A DNA stretch of 64,000 nucleotides from an uncultured Pelagibacteraceae bacterium (GTDB taxonomy: Bacteria > Pseudomonadota > Alphaproteobacteria > Pelagibacterales > Pelagibacteraceae), in assembly GCA_902570125.1 (NCBI GenBank), contig CACFXK010000001.1:62001-126000 (forward strand), in the 5' to 3' direction. Below are positions 59,184 through 64,000 of the stretch, one piece after another. Below the pieces are notes generated by a model. The model did not search any database. It was given only the letters and a program-made list of their open reading frames with translations, and was not told the origin of the DNA. Position numbers and translations under genes: made by a program. The number at the start of each line of letters is the position of its first letter. Positions within the stretch are counted from its first letter, which is position 1.

Positions 59184-60677
59184 TTATTTCATTGTTGGCA
59201 TGATAAACTCAGGATTAGATCTAATTCCTGATGGCCATCTGGAGGTAATTGTTTTTAATTTAGTATAAAATTTTACTCCTTCCATACCATGTGTTCCACT
59301 ATCTCCAAATAAAGACCTCTTCCATCCTCCAAAACTATGAAAAGCCATTGGAACTGGTATTGGAACATTTATTCCTACCATTCCAACTTGAATTTTGCTT
59401 GCGAATGTTCTTCCTGCATCCCCATCTCTAGTATAAATGCTAACTCCATTTCCATATTCGTGCTCATTAATCATTTTTGTAGCCTCTTCAAATGTTTTTA
59501 CCCTAACCACAGATAAAACTGGTCCGAATATTTCTTCTTTATAAATTCTCATATCAGTAGTCACATGATCAAAAAGACACCCACCAATATAAAAACCATT
59601 TTCATAGCCCTGCAATTTCAAATTTCTTCCATCAAGAACAAGTTTTGCTCCTTCTTTAACTCCTAGATCTACATAGCCTTTTACTTTTTCCAAATGTTCT
59701 TTGGTTACTAAAGGGCCCATCTCGGATGATTTATCCATACCAGGTCCAATTTTTAATGCTTCGGCTTTTTTTGATAGTCTTGATACTAACTCATCACCTA
59801 CATCACCGACAGCTACTGCCACTGACTGCGCCATACATCTTTCTCCAGCTGAACCATATGCAGCACCCATTAAACCATTTACGGCACCATCTAAATCACA
59901 ATCTGGCATTACAACTAAATGATTTTTTGCTCCACCTAATGCTTGAACTCTTTTTTCATTTTTAGCTGCATTTTCATAAATGTACTTAGCAATAGGAGTT
60001 GATCCAACAAAACTTACAGATTTAATATTTTGATTTGTTAATATCGCATCAACAACCTCTTTATCACCATTTACAACATTAAAAACTCCCTCAGGAAGAC
60101 CAGCTTCGTGAAGTAGTTCTGCCAATTTCATCGGACATGAGGGATCTTTTTCTGATGGTTTTAAAATAAAACTATTACCACATGCTATAGCTAATGGAAA
60201 CATCCACATGGGTACCATTGCTGGAAAATTAAATGGGGTTATGCCGGCTGCAACTCCCAAAGGCTGTCGCATTGAATAACTATCAACGTTTGTTCCAACA
60301 TTTTCAGAAAACTCTCCTTTAAGCAAGTGTGGAATTCCACATGCAAACTCTACAACTTCTAATCCTCTTATTAATGATCCCTTAGCATCCTCATAAACTT
60401 TTCCATGTTCTGAGACTATTAGTTTTGTCAGTTCATCAAAATTTTTCTCTATAAGCTCTTTGAATTTAAACATTATTCTTGCTCTTTGAAGTGGAGGGTT
60501 TAATGACCAAGTCTCAAAAGCTTTTTGTGCAATTTCTACTGCACCATCTAAATCTGCTTTTGAGGCTAAAATAACCTCAGACTCTTGTTCCCCGGTAGCA
60601 GGGTTAAAGATTTTTCCTTTTCTCTCTGAATTACCTGATATTACTTTTCCACCAACAAAATGTTTGATTAAATTCAT
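59184..60677 (-). CDS. mmsA: methylmalonate-semialdehyde dehydrogenase (CoA-acylating)
   Basis: 497 residues, aldehyde dehydrogenase fold. 'PLGVAAGITPFNFPAMVPMWMFPLAIACGNSFILKPSE' region, 'EAGLPEGVFNVVNGD', and the catalytic Cys in 'YGSAGERCMAQSVAVAVG' are the MmsA form; the adjacent Arg-rich CoA site and 'NVPIPVPMAFHSFGGWKRSLFGD' agree. It makes propionyl-CoA from methylmalonate semialdehyde or acetyl-CoA from malonate semialdehyde. It interrupts the usual sdh-mdh order with three- and 24-base gaps, so it is probably co-expressed with the TCA genes. Confidence 0.93.
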   Translation of the reverse strand: MNLIKHFVGGKVISGNSERKGKIFNPATGEQESEVILASKADLDGAVEIAQKAFETWSLNPPLQRARIMFKFKELIEKNFDELTKLIVSEHGKVYEDAKGSLIRGLEVVEFACGIPHLLKGEFSENVGTNVDSYSMRQPLGVAAGITPFNFPAMVPMWMFPLAIACGNSFILKPSEKDPSCPMKLAELLHEAGLPEGVFNVVNGDKEVVDAILTNQNIKSVSFVGSTPIAKYIYENAAKNEKRVQALGGAKNHLVVMPDCDLDGAVNGLMGAAYGSAGERCMAQSVAVAVGDVGDELVSRLSKKAEALKIGPGMDKSSEMGPLVTKEHLEKVKGYVDLGVKEGAKLVLDGRNLKLQGYENGFYIGGCLFDHVTTDMRIYKEEIFGPVLSVVRVKTFEEATKMINEHEYGNGVSIYTRDGDAGRTFASKIQVGMVGINVPIPVPMAFHSFGGWKRSLFGDSGTHGMEGVKFYTKLKTITSRWPSGIRSNPEFIMPTMK

Positions 60678-60701
60678 GATTGAAATTATTTAATTAAGTA
60701 A

Positions 60702-61472
60702 TCAAGCTGTTGCAAGCATTTTCTTTATCTCTGCAATAGCTTTTGCAGGATTTAAGCCCTTGGGACAAGCATTTGTGCAATTCAAGATAGTATGACATCT
60801 GTAAAGTTTAAGTTCATCAGCAACTTTTTTAAGTCTTTCTTTTCTATCTTCATCTCTACTATCAATTATCCATCTATAAGCCTGAAGTAAAACAGCTGGA
60901 CCTAAATACTTTTCACCGTTCCACCAATAACTTGGGCAAGACGTTGAACAACATGCACACATTATACATTCATACAATCCATCTAATTTTGCTCTGTCAT
61001 CTTTAGATTGAATATTTTCTTTATCATTTACTTTTGAGGTTTTTAACCAAGGTTCAACGGACTCGTATTGTTTATAAAGAGTGCTTAAGTCTCCAATTAA
61101 ATCTTTCAAAACTTTTAAATGTGGTAATGGATAAATATCGATATCTCCATTTAATTCAGAATGAGATTTGGTACACGCTAGACCATTCTTTCCATTCATA
61201 TTCATTGCACATGACCCACATACTCCATGAGCGCAAGATCTTCTATAAGCAATAGACGGATCTATTTCATTTTTAATTTTGTTTAAAACATCAAGCACTT
61301 TAGATGAACAATTATCCATATCAACTTCATAGGTATCAAGTCTTGGATTTTCATTTGTAGATGGATCCCATCTATAAACATTTACTTTTCTAATATTTTT
61401 TGAACCTGTTTTATCTTTGTAGTATTGACCTTTTTCTACCTTTGAGTTTGCAGGTAAATTTAATTGAACCAT
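60702..61472 (-). CDS. sdhB: succinate dehydrogenase iron-sulfur subunit
   Basis: 256 residues. The [2Fe-2S] motif '[24 protein letters not shown]' (about 78-101), the 4Fe-4S/3Fe-4S motifs '[16 protein letters not shown]' and '[17 protein letters not shown]' are intact. The residues near the quinone (Trp in SYWW, His in CHTILNC) are conserved. It passes electrons from FAD to quinone. One-base overlap with sdhA. Confidence 0.97.
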   Translation of the reverse strand: MVQLNLPANSKVEKGQYYKDKTGSKNIRKVNVYRWDPSTNENPRLDTYEVDMDNCSSKVLDVLNKIKNEIDPSIAYRRSCAHGVCGSCAMNMNGKNGLACTKSHSELNGDIDIYPLPHLKVLKDLIGDLSTLYKQYESVEPWLKTSKVNDKENIQSKDDRAKLDGLYECIMCACCSTSCPSYWWNGEKYLGPAVLLQAYRWIIDSRDEDRKERLKKVADELKLYRCHTILNCTNACPKGLNPAKAIAEIKKMLATA

Positions 61473-63247
61473 TAATATACTCTTTCCTGTGGAGGAAAAT
61501 ATTGTACATCATTTGTAAGTGTTGATCTATGAACAGGTCTGTAATTAATTTTAGTTTTTGAACCATTGCACCAAGACAGAGTATGTTGCATATAGTTCTC
61601 ATCGTCTCTCTTTGGAAAATCTTCTCTTGCATGGGCTCCTCTGCTTTCTTTTCTATGATACGCAGAATCCATTGTAGTTATTGCTTGTCTTATTAAGTTA
61701 TCAAATTCTAGAGTTTCAACTAAATCCGTGTTGAATATTAATGATTTATCTTTTACAGAAAGAGAGTCCATTCCATCATAAGGTCTTCTAATTTCATCAA
61801 TGCCTTCTTTTAATGTTTTCTCAGTTCTAAATACAGCACACTTTGATTGCATTGTCTTTTGCATTGAAAGTCTTAGTTCAGATGTTGGATTTGAACCTTC
61901 TGAGTTTCTTAATTTATCAAATCTATCTAAACATCTATCCGTTTCATTTTTATCAATTTCTTCATGCTTCATTCCGGGTTTTACTAACTCTGCTGCTCTT
62001 TTCGCTGCAGCTCTTCCAAAAACTACTAAATCTATTAATGAATTTGAACCTAATCTATTTGCACCGTGAACAGAAACACATGCTGCTTCGCCAATAGCCA
62101 TTAACCCGGGTACAGTTTTTTCAGATCCATTTAATGTAAGAACCTCTGCTTTATAATTTGTTGGTATTCCACCCATATTATAATGCACTGTGGGTACTAC
62201 TGGTATAGGCTCCTTGGTTACATCAACGTTTGCAAATAATTTAGATGCTTCTGATATTCCTGGAAGCCTCTCATCTATAACTTTTGGGTCCAAATGATCA
62301 ATATGAAGATGAACGTGATCTTGTTCTTTTCCTATACCTCTGCCTTCATTAATTTCTACTGCAATTGATCTACTCACGACATCTCTAGATGCTAAATCTT
62401 TTGCTTTAGGAGCGTAACGCTCCATAAATCTTTCTCCTTTTGAATTTACTAGATAACCACCTTCTCCTCTTACACCCTCTGAAATTAATGTTCCATGACC
62501 ATAAATACCTGTAGGATGAAATTGTACAAATTCCATATCTTGTAATGGTAATCCAGCTCTTAAAGCCATAGCATTTCCATCTCCAGTGCACGTATGAGCT
62601 GAAGTAGCTGAGTAATACACTTTTCCATAACCACCTGTTGCTATAATTGTTGTATGGGACTTAAATCTGTGAATTGTTCCATCATTAAGGTTCCAAGCAA
62701 TTATACCTTTGCATGCTCCGTCTTTCATTATCAAATCTAGTGCGAAGTATTCTATAAAAAATTCGGTATTATGTTTTAAAGCTTGTCCATACAATGTGTG
62801 AAGTATTGCATGTCCAGTTCTATCTGCTGCTGCACAAGTTCTTTGCACAGTCTCATTTCCATAGTTTTTTGTCATGCCACCAAAAGGTCTTTGATAAATT
62901 TTGCCATCATCTGTTCTGCTAAATGGAACTCCATACTTTTCTAATTCTAGAACAGCGGCTGGCGCTTCCTTACATAAATATTCTATAGAGTCCTGGTCTC
63001 CTAACCAATCAGCACCTTTAACAGTGTCGTACATATGCCATCTCCAATCATCTTCACCCATATTTCCAAGTGCTGCTGAAATACCACCTTGTGCTGCGGA
63101 GGTATGGCTTCTGGTTGGGAACACTTTAGAGACACATGCAGTTTTTAATCCCGCTTCACTTAATCCTACAGCTGCTCTTAGCCCAGAACCACCTGCACCT
63201 AGAACAACAACATCATATTCATGATCAATAATTTTGTATGCACTCAT
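61472..63247 (-). CDS. sdhA: succinate dehydrogenase flavoprotein subunit
   Basis: 591 residues. '[22 protein letters not shown]' FAD motif, the covalent-FAD His in '[17 protein letters not shown]', '[23 protein letters not shown]', 'HLDHLDPK'-like '[12 protein letters not shown]' and '[11 protein letters not shown]', then '[17 protein letters not shown]' at the C-terminus. It oxidises succinate to fumarate. Lies two bases after sdhD. Confidence 0.98.
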   Translation of the reverse strand: MSAYKIIDHEYDVVVLGAGGSGLRAAVGLSEAGLKTACVSKVFPTRSHTSAAQGGISAALGNMGEDDWRWHMYDTVKGADWLGDQDSIEYLCKEAPAAVLELEKYGVPFSRTDDGKIYQRPFGGMTKNYGNETVQRTCAAADRTGHAILHTLYGQALKHNTEFFIEYFALDLIMKDGACKGIIAWNLNDGTIHRFKSHTTIIATGGYGKVYYSATSAHTCTGDGNAMALRAGLPLQDMEFVQFHPTGIYGHGTLISEGVRGEGGYLVNSKGERFMERYAPKAKDLASRDVVSRSIAVEINEGRGIGKEQDHVHLHIDHLDPKVIDERLPGISEASKLFANVDVTKEPIPVVPTVHYNMGGIPTNYKAEVLTLNGSEKTVPGLMAIGEAACVSVHGANRLGSNSLIDLVVFGRAAAKRAAELVKPGMKHEEIDKNETDRCLDRFDKLRNSEGSNPTSELRLSMQKTMQSKCAVFRTEKTLKEGIDEIRRPYDGMDSLSVKDKSLIFNTDLVETLEFDNLIRQAITTMDSAYHRKESRGAHAREDFPKRDDENYMQHTLSWCNGSKTKINYRPVHRSTLTNDVQYFPPQERVY

Positions 63248-63249
63248 AA

Positions 63250-63573
63250 CTATAAACTAAATATTAAGATAATGATTAATAATGGAAATACTATAGCAAA
63301 GATATTTAAAGATTTATTTGCGGCATTTTTGATTTTTTGATCTTCGATATAGTCCTCAAAAACCTCACTAATACTTAGTGCAGAGAAAAAATATGCAAAA
63401 ATCAAAAAAAGACTTAACAAAAACTTTGAAGGTTGAGAAGACACAAACAGTAATACCTGTTCAAAGCCTTTGTCGTAAATAAAAGCTAGATTAATCGCAA
63501 ACCATAGCATTAATGGCACTAATATTGCTGAACTTACTTTTAAGAACAACCATTTTTTTGTAACTGATCCCAT
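63250..63573 (-). CDS. sdhD: succinate dehydrogenase membrane anchor SdhD (no histidine)
   Basis: 107 residues with three predicted membrane helices (about 13-31, 50-70, 88-106). The position after sdhC and before sdhA, and the 'FEDYIED' motif (Asp74-Tyr75, equal to E. coli SdhD Asp82-Tyr83 at the quinone site), identify it. The heme b axial His (E. coli His71, eleven residues before the DY) is Phe63 here, and the whole protein has no histidine. It anchors SdhAB and should form half of the quinone site. Confidence 0.85.
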   Translation of the reverse strand: MGSVTKKWLFLKVSSAILVPLMLWFAINLAFIYDKGFEQVLLFVSSQPSKFLLSLFLIFAYFFSALSISEVFEDYIEDQKIKNAANKSLNIFAIVFPLLIIILIFSL

Positions 63574-63956
63574 TAAATTAAAACTCTTCCAATAATAAAG
63601 ATTATTACAGTAAGTGGAAATGATCCGATTAGCACAATTAATCCTGTTATTTTTGTAGTTTTTTGCTCAAAACCATAACCTAAATCCATAAACAAATGTC
63701 TTATTTCACTAAGCATTTGAAATGAAAAAGACCAAATAATTCCAAGACAAAAAAATTTGCCTAAAAAAGATGATAAGAACAAATTAATATTCTGATAACT
63801 CTGTTCACCCAATAATAAAGAGGCTATCCATATACCTATTAAAGTTATAGTGAAAAAGTTTATTATACCAGTTATTCTGTGTGAAATTGAAACCAGTGAG
63901 GAAATGTGCCAATTATAAATTTGTATATGTGGCGATATTGGATTTTTATTTTCCAT
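63573..63956 (-). CDS. sdhC: succinate dehydrogenase cytochrome b556 subunit SdhC (axial His replaced)
   Basis: 127 residues, three membrane helices (about 28-49, 60-84, 103-125). 'SPHIQIYNWHISSLVSISHRITGIINF' is the family signature with the quinone-site Ser23 and Arg27 (E. coli Ser27, Arg31). In 'SFQMLSEIRHLFMDLGYGFE' the RH-MD core is kept (Arg86-His87, Asp91), but the heme axial His seven residues before that His (E. coli His84) is Gln80. It is the first sdh gene and overlaps the end of the clipped upstream gene by 11 bases. Confidence 0.92.
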   Translation of the reverse strand: MENKNPISPHIQIYNWHISSLVSISHRITGIINFFTITLIGIWIASLLLGEQSYQNINLFLSSFLGKFFCLGIIWSFSFQMLSEIRHLFMDLGYGFEQKTTKITGLIVLIGSFPLTVIIFIIGRVLI

Positions 63957-64000
63957 AAAAATCTTTTTCTACTAAAGCCTCAGCAATTTCAACTGCATTA
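63946..64000 (-). CDS. asd: C-terminal end of probable aspartate-semialdehyde dehydrogenase (clipped)
   Basis: The minus strand enters at the window edge and reads NAVEIAEALVEKDFYGK to a TAA at 63946-63948, overlapping the sdhC start by 11 bases. The 'NAV-IAE-L' ending is typical of aspartate-semialdehyde dehydrogenase, and asd upstream of sdhC occurs in alphaproteobacteria. Only 17 codons are visible, so this remains tentative. Confidence 0.55.
   Translation of the reverse strand, partial: NAVEIAEALVEKDFYGK

Noticed and set aside
62901-63224. Plus-strand frame of 107 codons opposite sdhA
   Set aside because: Shadow of the conserved FAD-binding region of sdhA; no independent start signal.

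Overview
This window looks like a chromosome segment from a SAR11-clade alphaproteobacterium ('Candidatus Pelagibacter'-like). The evidence is a visibly AT-rich sequence, extremely short intergenic gaps, overlapping stop codons at convergent gene pairs, alphaproteobacterial gene orders (sdhCDAB / mdh-sucCD-sucAB-lpd, atpHAGDC behind priA, chvI-chvG-ahcY-tsaE, rplU-rpmA-obgE-proBA-nadD-rsfS), a class I lysyl-tRNA synthetase, DUF1476, and a SAM-II riboswitch ahead of metX. No rRNA, tRNA, CRISPR array, insertion sequence or prophage was found. No gene-free stretch exceeds about 190 bases. The species assignment is inference; nothing was searched.

Layout. 1-8.9 kb: a clipped gene start, two tandem DUF1330 genes, an AlkA-type glycosylase, a DMT exporter, MsrA and SseA, an RND adaptor/permease pair, a lytic-transglycosylase-like lipoprotein, a secreted nuclease and the F1-ATPase inhibitor zeta. 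9-18 kb: gpmA, then on the minus strand polA, chvI, chvG, ahcY, tsaE, an AmgK-like kinase and a MurU-like nucleotidyltransferase. 18-19.7 kb: a lone ABC ATPase and regA. 19.7-24 kb: a four-gene polyamine cluster (PLP decarboxylase, deoxyhypusine-synthase-like protein, aguB, aguA) behind a structured leader. 24-33 kb: queuosine-precursor transporter, rpmB, pyrD, lysK, trkH, AmpG-like permease, NlpC/P60 peptidase, tyrA and hisC. 33-42 kb: SAM-II riboswitch-metX-metW-gloB, then the long rplU-to-rppH run. 42-49 kb: F1 ATP synthase genes and priA. 49-64 kb: a TPR-sulfotransferase followed by a TCA-cycle supercluster (lpd, sucB, sucA, sucD, sucC, mdh, mmsA, sdhB, sdhA, sdhD, sdhC) and the clipped end of a probable asd.

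How the genes work together. The right part is central energy metabolism: 2-oxoglutarate to malate to oxaloacetate, with succinate dehydrogenase feeding quinone and F1 making ATP. Several scattered genes (AmpG-like, AmgK-like, MurU-like, SLT, NlpC/P60) could form a minimal peptidoglycan turnover and recycling route. metX/metW/ahcY serve methionine and the SAM cycle, with metX under a SAM-II aptamer.

The most noteworthy points are: (i) the SdhC and SdhD membrane anchors lack both canonical heme b axial histidines while keeping the quinone-site residues; (ii) a tandem-hairpin, U-run leader with nested mini-ORFs precedes the polyamine genes and looks like an attenuator; (iii) ChvI has an altered switch Lys-Pro loop, and the PTS/HprK genes that usually follow chvG are absent; (iv) the RND adaptor has no alpha-hairpin; (v) several predicted promoters sit so close to start codons that leaderless mRNAs are likely. 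I did not find a wholly new multi-gene defence or mobile system here.
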